Shown here: positions 33,328-44,300 of the stretch, in pieces
Layout: each line of letters opens with the position of its first letter
How positions within the stretch are numbered: position 1 is the stretch's first letter
Source of the DNA: Treponema vincentii
GTDB taxonomy: Bacteria; Spirochaetota; Spirochaetia; Treponematales; Treponemataceae
Assembly (NCBI RefSeq): GCF_010365865.1
Contig: NZ_CP048020.1
Coordinates: forward strand, 2,418,001-2,482,000
Direction: 5' to 3'
Length of the DNA: 64,000 nt
Made by a program: the position numbers and the translations under genes
The notes under the pieces: generated by a model
The model's database searches: none
Told to the model about the DNA's origin: nothing
What the model saw: the letters and a program-made list of their open reading frames with translations, nothing else

Positions 33328-34247
33328 GTTTTCCTTCCTGACAATTCAACAGTCCCACGTTTCCCTTTCTTGATCTCGGTTTCATAAAACACCCATGCGG
33401 AAGAAGACTTAAACACCAACATCGTCAATATCAAAATAATGATGAACATAACCCATGCATTCGCAGAGGCATAACCCAAACGGTGATGTTTAAATGCATT
33501 GCGGTACACGTACAATCCGTAAAAGTACGTTGCATTTAACGGCTCACCGCCGGTCAGCAGCATAACCAATGTCAACTGCTGAAATGCCGTTATCAACGAA
33601 GTTATCAAATTGAATAATATGGTCGGCGTAATAATCGGAAGGGTGATACTGAAAAACTGACGCGCAACGCCCGCTCCGTCCAAGTCGGCAGCTTCATATA
33701 AATCCGCCGGAATGGTTTTGATATTTGCGTAAAAGATGAGCATCATCGTGCCGACCCCGAAGGCACTTGCTAACACAACGGCGACTAATGCCCACGACGG
33801 ATCTAACAGCCACTTAGGGCCGGAAATACCTATTAAAGACAAAAGATAATTGAAAATGCCGTAATCGGCATTCAACAGCCATCCCCACACAATCGAAACG
33901 GCAACACCCGAAATAACGGTGGGGATATAAAAGACTGTTCTAAAAAATTTAACGCCCGCGACCGGCTGAGAAATCAACAGTGCCAAAAACAGCGCGAGGC
34001 ACATATTCAGCGGCACAAAAATAACGGCATATTTTAATGTAATAAACAGCGAACGGTAAAACTGCTTATCCTGCGTGAACATTGTAATATAATTTTTAAA
34101 GGCGGTGAAAACAGGGGGCTTTGTAATAGACCAATCAAAAAAGCTCATAATAAGCGACATCAGCAGAGGCCCTGCGGTAAAAACAATGAATCCTATCACC
34201 CATGGAGAAATAAAAAGATAGGGAGCTATTACGCTCTTTTTTTTCAT
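33324..34247 (-). CDS. CUT1 sugar ABC permease (MalF type)
   Basis: 307 residues, six membrane segments, EAA loop around LYEAADLDGAGVARQFFSIT. It is the partner of the permease at 32503-33327. ATG at 34247 follows AGGAGGAA. It is separated from the binding-protein gene by 182 bp containing a strong stem-loop. Confidence 0.94.
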   Translation of the reverse strand: MKKKSVIAPYLFISPWVIGFIVFTAGPLLMSLIMSFFDWSITKPPVFTAFKNYITMFTQDKQFYRSLFITLKYAVIFVPLNMCLALFLALLISQPVAGVKFFRTVFYIPTVISGVAVSIVWGWLLNADYGIFNYLLSLIGISGPKWLLDPSWALVAVVLASAFGVGTMMLIFYANIKTIPADLYEAADLDGAGVARQFFSITLPIITPTILFNLITSLITAFQQLTLVMLLTGGEPLNATYFYGLYVYRNAFKHHRLGYASANAWVMFIIILILTMLVFKSSSAWVFYETEIKKGKRGTVELSGRKT

Positions 34248-34362
34248 TTTTAAAAATTCCTCCTAATGTCCTTATCTTGAAAAAATACTGTAAAATTTTA
34301 AATCACCATGCCCCGACGCAGAGCATCAGGGTACGATACTTGAGGTTTCGCACTACAGTCGA

Positions 34363-34392
34363 CCTGTTCGGAAACTTCAGTTTCAGAACAGG
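34363..34392. repeat. intercistronic stem-loop
   Basis: CCTGTTC-GAAACT / AGTTTC-GAACAGG with single-base bulges, between the binding-protein gene and the permease genes. Such hairpins often raise the level of the binding-protein message over the permeases; that role is inferred. Confidence 0.65.
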
Positions 34393-34429
34393 TTACCTTA
34401 AAATGCGAACTGCTTTATGTGCTGCGTAT

Positions 34430-35650
34430 TTATTTTATCTCGTTTAGAACGCTTGCACTGCTTTCCAATGTAGTCGGATTAAAGATTCTTTCAAAAGCTA
34501 AGGATAACTCATCCGACAGAGCAGACCAGGTAGGGCTTATAAAGGCCGAAGGAGTGTAGCCTGCACTATGTTCAAGCATAGTGTAAAAAGGAGCGGTTTT
34601 GTCGTCGGTCATAATATCCTCTTCGGCAACAACGGATTTTAAAACGGGAAGCTCATAGCCGATACGCTCTTTGTTTAATTCGGAACCTGTCCAGTATTTT
34701 ATGAACTCCCACGCAGCGTCCTTATGTTTTGAACTTTTGGCAATCGATACTCCCGAACTGCTGAGGATGCTGACAGAATCTTTGCCTGCTCCTGCAAAGG
34801 CGGGAATTTCGACAATACCGTAATTCAAGTTTTCTCGATTAAAACGTGCAATCGCCCAACCCCCGTAAACATACATAGCGGTTTTACCGCCGCTCATTTC
34901 GTCCGAACCGCCTTTTTCGGTTGCAATAGCCCATCCTTGTTTTTCCATATTTTGGAACATATCGAATACGGCTATACTCTTGGCAGAATTCAAGTATCCG
35001 TCGGTATTTCCGTTGTTATCCATATAGCTTGTTCCGTTGCTCCACAGATACATTTCAAAATCGTACGGATCTGCCTTTAACTGGAATGAGAATCCTTTTA
35101 CGCCCGGAACTTTTTCGGTGATAAGCTGAGCATTTTTTTGCAAATCATCCCATGTCCAATCGGAAGAGGGATATGCCAGCCCCGCTTTATCGAAAATATC
35201 TTTATTAAAATACAGACAGTGTGTGGTAAAACCGACCGGCATACCGTATATTGTTCCTTTCATTTGATTGTACGGCCACAGGGCTTCATAGAAATTTTCT
35301 TTATAGGCCTTACCTTCTTTTTCGATATACGGTTCCAAATTTTCCAAGCCTTCATAATAGGCTGGGTAGTTCCACATATACATAACATCCGGTGCGTCGC
35401 CCGATCCCATACCGGCGCTGATCTTGGTGTCGTAATCGTCGCCGTAGGCTTCCAATGAAACTTTGATATCGCTATGAGTTTCATTGAAGCGGTCAACCAG
35501 TTTTTGCTGAGCTTCCAAAGTTTCGGCGCTGTCCCACGAAGCAAATCTGATTTCCGTTTTACCGGAGGTTTTAGAGTCCTGTTTTGAACAGCCTGTAACG
35601 CATACGGCACAGGCAATAATGTACGCCATTACAATGAATAGTTTTTTCAT
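34430..35650 (-). CDS. CUT1 sugar-binding lipoprotein
   Basis: 406 residues from ATG at 35650, which has GGAGAAAGG upstream. The signal peptide MKKLFIVMAYIIACAVCVTGC carries the lipobox CVTGC. The body is a family-1 extracellular solute-binding protein (ETLEAQQKLVDRFNETHSDI; WDDLQKNAQLI). It is anchored in the membrane and delivers sugar to the permeases encoded next. First gene of the unit, driven by the operator-bearing promoter at 35732-35776. Confidence 0.93.
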   Translation of the reverse strand: MKKLFIVMAYIIACAVCVTGCSKQDSKTSGKTEIRFASWDSAETLEAQQKLVDRFNETHSDIKVSLEAYGDDYDTKISAGMGSGDAPDVMYMWNYPAYYEGLENLEPYIEKEGKAYKENFYEALWPYNQMKGTIYGMPVGFTTHCLYFNKDIFDKAGLAYPSSDWTWDDLQKNAQLITEKVPGVKGFSFQLKADPYDFEMYLWSNGTSYMDNNGNTDGYLNSAKSIAVFDMFQNMEKQGWAIATEKGGSDEMSGGKTAMYVYGGWAIARFNRENLNYGIVEIPAFAGAGKDSVSILSSSGVSIAKSSKHKDAAWEFIKYWTGSELNKERIGYELPVLKSVVAEEDIMTDDKTAPFYTMLEHSAGYTPSAFISPTWSALSDELSLAFERIFNPTTLESSASVLNEIK

Positions 35651-35731
35651 ACCTTTCTCCATAAAGGTTTTTGCAGGAAACATTGGTTTCCAAAAGAGTT
35701 TTTAGCCGTGCGCATTATGCACACACGTCAA

Positions 35732-35776
35732 TTTACTTAGTAAATATATTGTAAATTTACCAAGTAAATTTGTCAA
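35732..35776 (-). promoter_or_regulatory. promoter with two palindromic operators
   Basis: On the minus strand: TTGACA (35771-35776), a 17-bp spacer and TACAAT (35748-35753). Two 13-bp palindromes of the form TTTACTwrGTAAA lie at 35756-35768 (between -35 and -10) and 35732-35744 (just after -10), starts 24 bp apart. A repressor bound here would block RNA polymerase. The regulator is not identified; LacI at 22474 or a ROK protein elsewhere are candidates. Confidence 0.85.
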
Positions 35777-35883
35777 GTTTTTATTTATGTGGTTTTATGT
35801 CTATTGAAAGTTTAATGAAGGCAACTCAAGCGGGGGGCTTTTCTTTTTATCGAAAAAAAAGAAAAGTCCCTCCCCTATTTATT

Positions 35884-37974
35884 TTAATTGACTTTAAACT
35901 TGCTTACTTCGGCAGCAAGACCGGCGATGCTTTCTTTGTTACGCTGGGTAATTTGGTTAACTTCTTGGACAGACGTATTGATGTATGATGCACCCGACGT
36001 CATTTCATCCATACTGCCGGTGATAACGCGGGTAAGGTCGTCAAGTATCGCCATTTCTTTTGCAGCTTTTTCACCGCCCTTCAGCATTTCCGCAGAACCG
36101 CTATTAACTTCTACTGTAACCGTATTGATATTCTTAATTGCGGTAAGCACTTCCCTACTGGCATTTTCCTGTTCGCGCATTGCCTCGGTCAGTTGATTAC
36201 TCATCATCTTAACCTGTTCCGACAGATTAAAAATGGCATTAAATTTTTCTTCAACGCTTTGTGCCGAATTTGAGAGGCTTTCGATTTCCGTGCCGAACTG
36301 TTTAAGCGTCGTTGTAATGGTTTTTCCCTGTGTTGCCGAATCTTCGGCCAGCTTGCGTATCTCATCGGCAACAACCGCGAAGCCCTTCCCCGCCTCGCCG
36401 GCATGGGCAGCTTCTATTGCCGCATTCATTGCAAGCAAGTTTGTCTGACTGGCAATATGTTGAATAACACCGCTCGCCTCTATTAAGCTGCCCGACTCTT
36501 CGGCGATTTTTTGCGTAATGGCATTGGAGCTGTGCAGCGTTTCTTTACCGTCGGAGGTCGCAGATGCAAGTGATTTTATCGATTCATCGGTCCTCTCCAA
36601 AGTCTTGGTAATCGAAGCGATATTGGCAACCATCTCTTCAATAGCCGAAGAAGATTCCGAAACGCTCGCAGCTTGAGTTGCAATACTGGTGTTCAATTGT
36701 TTAATGGTTTGAATAATCTCTTCAATAGTTGCGGATGTTTCGGTAACGCTTGAGGCCTGGGTAAATATCTTCCTCTTTACGTCCTCAATATGAGTGCTGA
36801 TTTCATTTGCAGCGCCGGCGGTTTCAGACATATTTTGGGCAAGCTCATCGCCTATCTTTGTCATTGCCCCGGCATTTTTATCAACGGATTGAATAGCTGT
36901 TCTGATTTTTCCGATCGTTTGGTTAAAATATTCTGAAAGATTACGGATTTCATCCAAGCCGGTTACCGGCAAACTGACGGTTAAATCACCTTCGCCCTGT
37001 GCAATATCTTTTAATGCGGCTGCGACACGTACAATCGGGCTGATAATTCGACGTGACAACCAATACACTACGAGAGCAGCGATAAGCAGCATTGCAATAC
37101 CGATCAGATACATCCAACGGTTCAATATACGGACATCGCTTAAAAATTCTTTAGCCGGTGCACGCAGCATTACAACCCATCCGGTTTTCATCTTCTTGCC
37201 TACGACAAATTGAGCTTCTCCGTTATACGAACCCGAACCGTTCACGACATCATCCGAGCTAAAAACCGATTCGACAAGCACAGATAACGAAGCCATGTCC
37301 TTATCGGTCTTCGCAGCCTCGCTAATGGACGTTTTTGCTGTAACGCGACTAAAATCGGTATCACCGATAACTCTCCTACTCGTCCCGACGATAAAAACCG
37401 AACCGCCTGCACCAACGGTAACCGTTTTACAGATATCGGAAAGATATTGCCCGTCTATATCAATAGAAAAAAAGCCACTAATCCGCTTATCTTTATCATA
37501 CATAGGAATTGCATACGAGATAAGAAAAACATCTTTTCCTGCTTGAAAGGGTTCGGACAAGAACGGTGTTCCGCTCATCACCGTGTTGTACCACGGTTGA
37601 TCGCCGCAAAAAAAACTACTCCCGTCCGCACGGATGAGGTTGCCGTCCATACCTGCCATACCGTAGTTTTTTACGGAGGGTTGACGTTTAATCAGGAAAT
37701 CGATTTCTTGCAATCGTTGTTGAATAGTTAAACTTTCATCAAACAGAACCGGCGTATCGGCAACTCCTTCCAACCAGAAGGAAAGATCCTCAATTTCATG
37801 ATCGATCTTTTCGGCAGTTGTAGTTGCTTTGTTTTGCAGTAATTCCATAACTTTTGCGGTAATGGCCCGTCTGACAATACTGCCTGCCAAAACAGTCTGC
37901 AAAATCGATACCGTAACAATAAATATTGCAAAAATAATAATCAGTCTTTTTTGCAAGCCGAGTTGTTTCTTCAT
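35884..37974 (-). CDS. methyl-accepting chemotaxis protein
   Basis: 696 residues. One membrane segment near residues 11-32, a periplasmic double-Cache sensor (about 35-280), a second membrane segment (about 285-303), HAMP, and a long signalling coiled coil with the conserved tip [20 protein letters not shown]. It ends with the VSKFKVN tail. It senses a small molecule and controls CheA. The gene follows the sugar operon promoter on the same strand and might sense a sugar; that is only a guess. Confidence 0.93.
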   Translation of the reverse strand: MKKQLGLQKRLIIIFAIFIVTVSILQTVLAGSIVRRAITAKVMELLQNKATTTAEKIDHEIEDLSFWLEGVADTPVLFDESLTIQQRLQEIDFLIKRQPSVKNYGMAGMDGNLIRADGSSFFCGDQPWYNTVMSGTPFLSEPFQAGKDVFLISYAIPMYDKDKRISGFFSIDIDGQYLSDICKTVTVGAGGSVFIVGTSRRVIGDTDFSRVTAKTSISEAAKTDKDMASLSVLVESVFSSDDVVNGSGSYNGEAQFVVGKKMKTGWVVMLRAPAKEFLSDVRILNRWMYLIGIAMLLIAALVVYWLSRRIISPIVRVAAALKDIAQGEGDLTVSLPVTGLDEIRNLSEYFNQTIGKIRTAIQSVDKNAGAMTKIGDELAQNMSETAGAANEISTHIEDVKRKIFTQASSVTETSATIEEIIQTIKQLNTSIATQAASVSESSSAIEEMVANIASITKTLERTDESIKSLASATSDGKETLHSSNAITQKIAEESGSLIEASGVIQHIASQTNLLAMNAAIEAAHAGEAGKGFAVVADEIRKLAEDSATQGKTITTTLKQFGTEIESLSNSAQSVEEKFNAIFNLSEQVKMMSNQLTEAMREQENASREVLTAIKNINTVTVEVNSGSAEMLKGGEKAAKEMAILDDLTRVITGSMDEMTSGASYINTSVQEVNQITQRNKESIAGLAAEVSKFKVN

Positions 37975-38122
37975 TGCTTATCCTCACTCTAGAACACGAA
38001 TATGGCCGCAAGGCGGTAGAACGATTATTAATTACATAATATCTATTATCATTATCTATTATATCATGTCAATTATTCCAAGGTAGCTTACAACAAACCT
38101 ATTTTTAACAATCACAGCCTAT

Positions 38123-39331
38123 TTACCCTACGGCATTTTCGATAATACGGATGAGTAAATCGATCCCTTTATAGATAGAGCTTACGGGGATGCACTCAAA
38201 ACGGCCGTGGAAGTTAAAGCCGCCGGCAAAGATGTTCGGACAAGGGAGTCCCATAAACGAAAGCCGTGCGCCGTCCGTCCCGCCGCGGATGGGATGGATA
38301 ATCGGCGTGATGCCGATCTCTTCCATAGACTTCTTCGCAAGGTCGATAATTTCGATATGCGGTTCAATTTGTCCGCGCATATTATAGTAGCTGTCTGTAA
38401 TGGAAAGCGTGATGATGGCGCCATATTTTGTGTTCAAAAAAGCAACGGCATTCCGCAGCAGCGTCTTCTTTTGCTCAAATTTGTCGGTAGAATGGTCGCG
38501 GATAATGTACGACATGGAGGTGTGATCCACTGCGCCGTTAAGGTGAGTAAGGAGGAAGAAGCCTTCATACCCTTCCGTATATTCGGGCTTTTGTTCTACC
38601 GGCAGCATAGCGTCCAGCTCGCCGGCAACTCGCAGCGAATTGATCATGATATTTTTTGCCGTACCCGGATGGACGTTCTTCCCTTGAATTTCGATTTTAG
38701 CGCTTGCAGCGTTAAAGTTTTCGTACTCCAACTCGCCGATTTCTCCGCCGTCGATGGTATACGCAAAATCCGCACCGAATTTTTTTACATCGAAGAGGTC
38801 TGCACCTCTGCCGATTTCCTCATCGGGGGTAAAGCCGATTTTAATCGTACCATGCTGCACCTGCGGGTTGTCGCGGAGGTATTCAACCATCCCCATGATG
38901 ATGGTGATGCCCGATTTATCATCCGCACCCAAAAGCGTGGTGCCGTCAGTGGTGATAATGTCTTCGCCGATAAGTTTGTTGAGGAACGGAAATTCCTTTA
39001 CCGTCAGCGAATAGGTCTCGTTCAGTTTAATATCGCCGCCTGTGTAGTGCACAATTTTCGGATTGACACATTTTCCGTCCAAGTCGGGCGCGGTATCCAT
39101 GTGTGCAATAAATCCGATAACCGGCGCTTTTTTATCGGTGTTGGCAGGGATTGTTCCGTAGACATATCCGTGCGCATCCTGTTCGGCATCGGCTACGCCC
39201 AGCTCGTGCAATTCCTGCACTAACATCTTTCCAAGCTCAAGCTGTCCCTTGGTGCTGGGGCATTCGGGATTATCTTCATTCGATTTGGTATCGACTGCAA
39301 TGTATTTAAAAAAGCGTTTTACTGCATCCAT
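38123..39331 (-). CDS. pepT: peptidase T (tripeptidase)
   Basis: 402 residues from the ATG at 39331; alternative starts lie within the preceding 12 bp, close to AAGGAG. It has M20 metallopeptidase motifs: FIAHMDTAPD (metal ligand His), LGADDKSG (bridging Asp), FTPDEEIGRGA (catalytic Glu) and HPGTAKN. It cleaves N-terminal residues from tripeptides in the cytoplasm, suiting a peptide-fermenting anaerobe. It is encoded immediately downstream (15 bp) of the DEAD-box helicase gene. Confidence 0.94.
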   Translation of the reverse strand: MDAVKRFFKYIAVDTKSNEDNPECPSTKGQLELGKMLVQELHELGVADAEQDAHGYVYGTIPANTDKKAPVIGFIAHMDTAPDLDGKCVNPKIVHYTGGDIKLNETYSLTVKEFPFLNKLIGEDIITTDGTTLLGADDKSGITIIMGMVEYLRDNPQVQHGTIKIGFTPDEEIGRGADLFDVKKFGADFAYTIDGGEIGELEYENFNAASAKIEIQGKNVHPGTAKNIMINSLRVAGELDAMLPVEQKPEYTEGYEGFFLLTHLNGAVDHTSMSYIIRDHSTDKFEQKKTLLRNAVAFLNTKYGAIITLSITDSYYNMRGQIEPHIEIIDLAKKSMEEIGITPIIHPIRGGTDGARLSFMGLPCPNIFAGGFNFHGRFECIPVSSIYKGIDLLIRIIENAVG

Positions 39332-39346
39332 ATCTCTCATCACTCC

Positions 39347-41134
39347 TTACTTTCCGGTAAACAGTTTTTTCAGCATACCGAATATACCTGTTTTTTGTTT
39401 TACCGGCTGGGCTTGTGCCGAAGACTGTACCGGCGCCTTTCCGGTTCGGCTCCGCTGTTCAGGCATTCGGTCTTGGTTCGGCCGTCTCTTTTGCTTTGAA
39501 CCCTGCCGTGTATCGCCCGTTTGAGACGGAACATATTTATCACCTTTGCGCCGCTTTTTCTCAGGCTGTCCCTGCCGGTTTTTAGCGCGGTTTACTGGGG
39601 CTCCCGCCTTTCCTTTCTTGTCGGCAGCAGGCTGAGCATTGCGGCTTTCTTTGGCGCTTTCCGTACCCTCGTTGGTATCCGCAAGGGCGGCGCTCTCCTG
39701 TGAGGCAAGTTTTTTTCCGTACCGGTTTTTGTAATATGCCATCCGCTCTTCAAAGCTCAAACCGCCGAGTGAGTCGGCAGATTTTCTATCGGTTTTGTCT
39801 TCTCCCTGCGTGCCTTTCTTTTTGCGTTTGGAATCGGCAAGCCGGGACGCAGGTTTCGCTGTTTTAGCGCCGCGCCGGGAGTCTCTCTCTTCCCGCCTCA
39901 ACTTTTCGCCGGGGCGCAGTTTGCGTCCGAACCGTCCGCCGGATCGTTCTTCGTCAAAGGAATCGCGGTCAAGCCGTATATACTGATCGGCGCTGCGGTC
40001 TTTTTCAAAATCCTCTTCGCCGGGAATAACAACCGGTATCTTTGCTTCTATATACTTTTCGATATCGGGAAGGTTGTACACATCCTGTTCCGAGCAGAGG
40101 CTGTACGCAGCGCCGGTCTTTCCCGCCCGCGCCGTTCTGCCGATTCGGTGTACGTAGTTCTCCGCTTCATTCGGAAGGTCGTAGTTGATAACCATTGCGA
40201 GGTCGTTGATGTCGATTCCCCGCGCCGCGACATCGGTTGCAACCAAACAGCTGAGTTTACCCGCCTTAAACGAATCGATAATATGCAGCCGCTTCGGTTG
40301 GGGCAAATCGCCGATGAGGAACTCCGTCGCATAGCCGTTAATGCGCAGCCGCTTTGCAACAATCTCCGTTGTCTTTTTGGTATTGCAGAAGATGATAGCA
40401 TTCTCCGGTTTTTCGTTACGCAAGATACCGAGCAGCAGGGACATCTTTTGCTCCGCAGCCACGTGGAACAGCTTCTGATTGATTTCATCAACCGTCACAT
40501 TATCCGCATCGATGGTGATTTCTTTTGCATCGATGGTGTATTCCCATGCAAGGTTTTTTACCCATGTATTTAAGGTCGCGCTGAACAGCATCGTTTGCCG
40601 CTCTTCCGCCTTGGACAATACCGAAAGGAGGCTGCGCAAATCGGGATAAAAGCCCATATCGAACATACGGTCTGCTTCATCAACAACTAAAAAGCCGACG
40701 TTTTTCAGCTTCATGGTTTTTGATTTTTCAAGATCGATAACGCGACCGGGGGTACCGATGATAAGGTCTACTCCGTTTTTAAGCGCTTCTTCCTGCTGCT
40801 GATACCCGACGCCGCCGTAAAAGCTCGCGGCACGGATCCCCGTATGTTTACCTAATTTAAGCGCTTCTTCTTCAACTTGAACGGCAAGTTCCCGCGTGGG
40901 AACAAGAATCAAAGCAGGGCGGCGGTCTTCGGTTCCTGCAGCAAGCATCCGTTGCATCAGTGTTACCAGATACGCAGCTGTTTTTCCCGTACCTGTTTGA
41001 GATTGTACATAAAGATCGGAACCGTCCATTCCTGCGGAAAACACCTGCTCTTGAACAGGCGTGCATTCAATATAACCGGCTTCTTCAAGCCCCTGTAAAA
41101 GAGTGGAATCAAGATTACAATTAGAAAAATTCAT
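39347..41134 (-). CDS. DEAD-box RNA helicase (RhlE/RhlB-like)
   Basis: 595 residues from ATG at 41134. Motifs: Q motif (CTPVQEQ), QTGTGKTAAYL, VVDEADRMFDMG, SATLNTW, HRIGRTARAG. Beyond residue 380 is a long, basic, low-complexity tail rich in Arg/Lys/Ser/Gln, as in RNA helicases of ribosome assembly or decay. No ribosome-binding site precedes the ATG, and a TATACT box ends only nine bases upstream, so the mRNA may be leaderless. The helicase call is firm; the exact orthology is not. Confidence 0.93.
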   Translation of the reverse strand: MNFSNCNLDSTLLQGLEEAGYIECTPVQEQVFSAGMDGSDLYVQSQTGTGKTAAYLVTLMQRMLAAGTEDRRPALILVPTRELAVQVEEEALKLGKHTGIRAASFYGGVGYQQQEEALKNGVDLIIGTPGRVIDLEKSKTMKLKNVGFLVVDEADRMFDMGFYPDLRSLLSVLSKAEERQTMLFSATLNTWVKNLAWEYTIDAKEITIDADNVTVDEINQKLFHVAAEQKMSLLLGILRNEKPENAIIFCNTKKTTEIVAKRLRINGYATEFLIGDLPQPKRLHIIDSFKAGKLSCLVATDVAARGIDINDLAMVINYDLPNEAENYVHRIGRTARAGKTGAAYSLCSEQDVYNLPDIEKYIEAKIPVVIPGEEDFEKDRSADQYIRLDRDSFDEERSGGRFGRKLRPGEKLRREERDSRRGAKTAKPASRLADSKRKKKGTQGEDKTDRKSADSLGGLSFEERMAYYKNRYGKKLASQESAALADTNEGTESAKESRNAQPAADKKGKAGAPVNRAKNRQGQPEKKRRKGDKYVPSQTGDTRQGSKQKRRPNQDRMPEQRSRTGKAPVQSSAQAQPVKQKTGIFGMLKKLFTGK

Positions 41135-41357
41135 TTGTCGGTGAGTATAGCACACAGGGGCAATCATGAATAGCGGATTAAAAGATTTTTACCTCGATAA
41201 AGCTCCGTTTAAAATGCACTTAAACGGCAAAAAGAAACTATTGTCCAACTCTTGCACTTTTTGCATTAAAAGACTATGCTGTATGCAAATTGGATATATT
41301 ATATTGAATAATATAGTATACGCACCCATTCACACCATACTTTAGAAGGACGATACT

Positions 41358-44300
41358 ATGCCTGAAAAAAACCTCGTAATGATTGACGGTAATACTGCCG
41401 CCGGTCATGTCGCGCATGCACTCAGCGAAGTTATCGCAATTTATCCTATCACGCCGTCAAGCCCGATGGGGGAAGTTGCCGATGAGTATTCCGCCCACGG
41501 AAAAACCAATATCTGGGGAACCGTGCCGCAAGTCGTCGAACTGCAATCCGAAGGAGGAGCCTCCGGAGCCGTTCACGGTGCATTAACCACGGGAGCGCTC
41601 TCTTCAACCTTTACCGCATCACAGGGTCTCTTACTGATGATCCCCAATATGTACAAAATTGCCGGTGAGCTTACCAGCACGGTATTCCACGTTGCAGCCC
41701 GTGCTCTGGCAACCAGCGCACTCTCCATCTTCGGCGACCATCAGGACGTTATGGCATGCCGCCAAACCGGTTGGGCAATGCTGGCTTCCAACTCCGTACA
41801 GGAAGTTATGGATCTCGCGATTATCGCTCATACTGCGACGCTTGAAGCGCGCGTTCCGTTCCTCCACTTCTTCGACGGTTTTAGAACCTCTCACGAAATT
41901 CAGAAGATTGAAGAAGTTTCGCAGGATGTGATGCGCCAGATGGTCAATGACGATCTGGTACGCGCACACCGTCTCCGCGGCTTAACGCCGGAAAAACCGA
42001 TGATTCGCGGAACCGCTCAGAACCCCGACGTATACTTCCAAGCGCGCGAAGCGGTTAATAAATACTATCTGGCAACCCCCGAAATCGTTCAGCGGGTTAT
42101 GGATAAATACGCGACCTTAACCGGACGCGCTTATCACTTGTTCGACTATTATGGCGATCCCAATGCGGAATCGGTCATCATTCTGATGGGTTCAGGTGCT
42201 GACACGGTAGAAGAAACCGTAGACTATCTGAATAGCCAAGGTAAAAAGTACGGCTTACTGAAAGTACGCTTATACCGCCCCTTCAGCGCGGAAGCTTTTG
42301 TAAAAGCATTACCCGCTTCCGTACAGAATATCACCGTACTCGACCGATCGAAAGAACCCGGCTCGCTCGGCGAAGCCCTCTACGAAGATGTGCGCACTGC
42401 AATCGGTGAAATGCAGGCTGCAAAGAAATGCCCCTTTACTCACTATCCCGTTATCCTCGGCGGTCGCTACGGTATGGGTTCAAAAGAATTCACTCCGGCA
42501 ATGGTTAAAGCCGTATTCGATAATATGGAAGGAGAAAAGAAGAGCAACTTTGCCGTCGGTATCGAAGACGACGTAACGCATGTAAGCCTTGCCTACGATC
42601 ATCACTTCCATGTTGACGATTCCGGTATGCATCAGGCGATGTTCTACGGGCTCGGCTCGGACGGTACGGTCGGCGCTAACAAGAACTCCATCAAAATTAT
42701 CGGTGAAGCGACCGACAACAACGCGCAAGCCTATTTTGTGTACGACTCCAAGAAGTCCGGATCAATTACCACATCGCACCTGCGCTTCGGCAAGAAAAAG
42801 ATCCGCAAGCCCTACCTCGTCGGACAAGCAGACTTTATTGCGTGTCATAAATTCACCTTCCTCGAAACCTACGATATGCTCAAGAGTCTTAAAAAAGGCG
42901 GTACTTTCCTTTTAAACAGCCACTGGAATAAGGATGAAGTATGGGAGCATCTGCCGATAGAAGTGCAGAAAGACCTTATCGCGAAAGAAGCGAAGTTCTA
43001 CGTTATCGACGGTGTCAAGATTGCGGAAAAAGCGGGTATGGGCAACCGTATCAACGTCGTTATGCAGACCGCATTCTTTAAGATTTTCGGTATTTTGCCC
43101 GAGGACGAAGCGGTAGCGCTGATTAAGAAATTTATCGAAAAATCCTACGGCAAGAAAGGATCGGAAATCGTTCAGAAGAACATCAAGACCATCGATATGG
43201 CGCTTGAAGGGGTTGAACAGGTTACCTATCCCAAAGAGGCAACGAGTAAACTTTCTCGCCATGCCGCAATGAGCGCCGATGCGCCGGAGTTTGTCCGCAA
43301 AATATTAGGCAAAATCGCTATCAATGAAGGTGATGCGGTAAAGGTGAGCGAAATTCCGGCAGACGGTACCTTCCCGACTGCAACGACTCAGTATGAAAAA
43401 CGTGCAATTGCAGAGCATATACCGATTTGGAAGAGCGAACTCTGTATTCAGTGCGGTCAGTGCACCATTGTGTGTCCTCATGCTGCTATCAGAATGAAGG
43501 TCTACGATAAATCCAATATCGGCCATGCGCCTTCCGCATTCCGCTCTATACCGTATAAGGGCAAGGAATTCGATAATTCCCTCTTTACCATTCAGGTTTC
43601 TCCCGAAGATTGTACGGGATGTGGTATCTGCGTGGAGCAGTGTCCTGCAAAGTCTAAGGAAAATCCGGCGATTAGAGCGATTAATATGGAAGGCTTTGTC
43701 GAGCACCGTGCTGTTGAATCGGAAAATTGGAAGTTCTTTATGAGCCTTCCCGACCCCGATACGCGCAAGGTCAACTTGAGCCAGCCGAAAGGTATCGGTA
43801 TGCGCCGCCCACTCTTCGAGTTCTCCGGCGCTTGCGCAGGTTGCGGTGAAACTCCCTATATCGGTGTTCTGTCGCGACTCTTCGGTGATCGTGCCGTTAT
43901 TGCAAACGCAACCGGGTGTTCTTCCATTTACGGCGGTAATCTCCCCACAACTCCGTATGCAAAACGTGCGGACGGGCGAGGACCGGTATGGTCAAACTCC
44001 CTCTTTGAAGATGCCGCCGAATTCGGTTACGGTATGCGCTTAACCAGCGATAAGCTTGCGGAATACGCGCGCGAAGTTGCCGGTAAGCTCAAGGCAAAAG
44101 GTGTTGCCGTTGCCGCTATTGATAAGGTATTGAGTAATACGCAGGCCGATGATGCGGCAATCGATGAGCAGCGCGGCTTTGTTGCCGATCTGAAAAAGGA
44201 ATTGGAAAAATCTTCCGACCCGCTTGCAAAAGAGCTGTTGTCCTTGACCGATCACTTTGTTAAGCGTTCCGTATGGATACTCGGCGGTGATGGTTGGGCA

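Noticed and set aside
38041-38072. Promoter for the chemoreceptor (TTGACA at 38067)
   Set aside because: No acceptable -10 at 16-18 bp; a TATAAT lies only three bases away. Not strong enough to list.
38207-39223. 338-codon plus-strand frame opposite pepT
   Set aside because: Long but antisense to a clearly conserved M20 peptidase; composition is that of a shadow frame.
41240-41345. Regulatory palindrome in the nifJ promoter
   Set aside because: The AT-rich stretch around 41290-41315 looks symmetric but the arms do not pair well, and no clear -35/-10 pair could be fixed.
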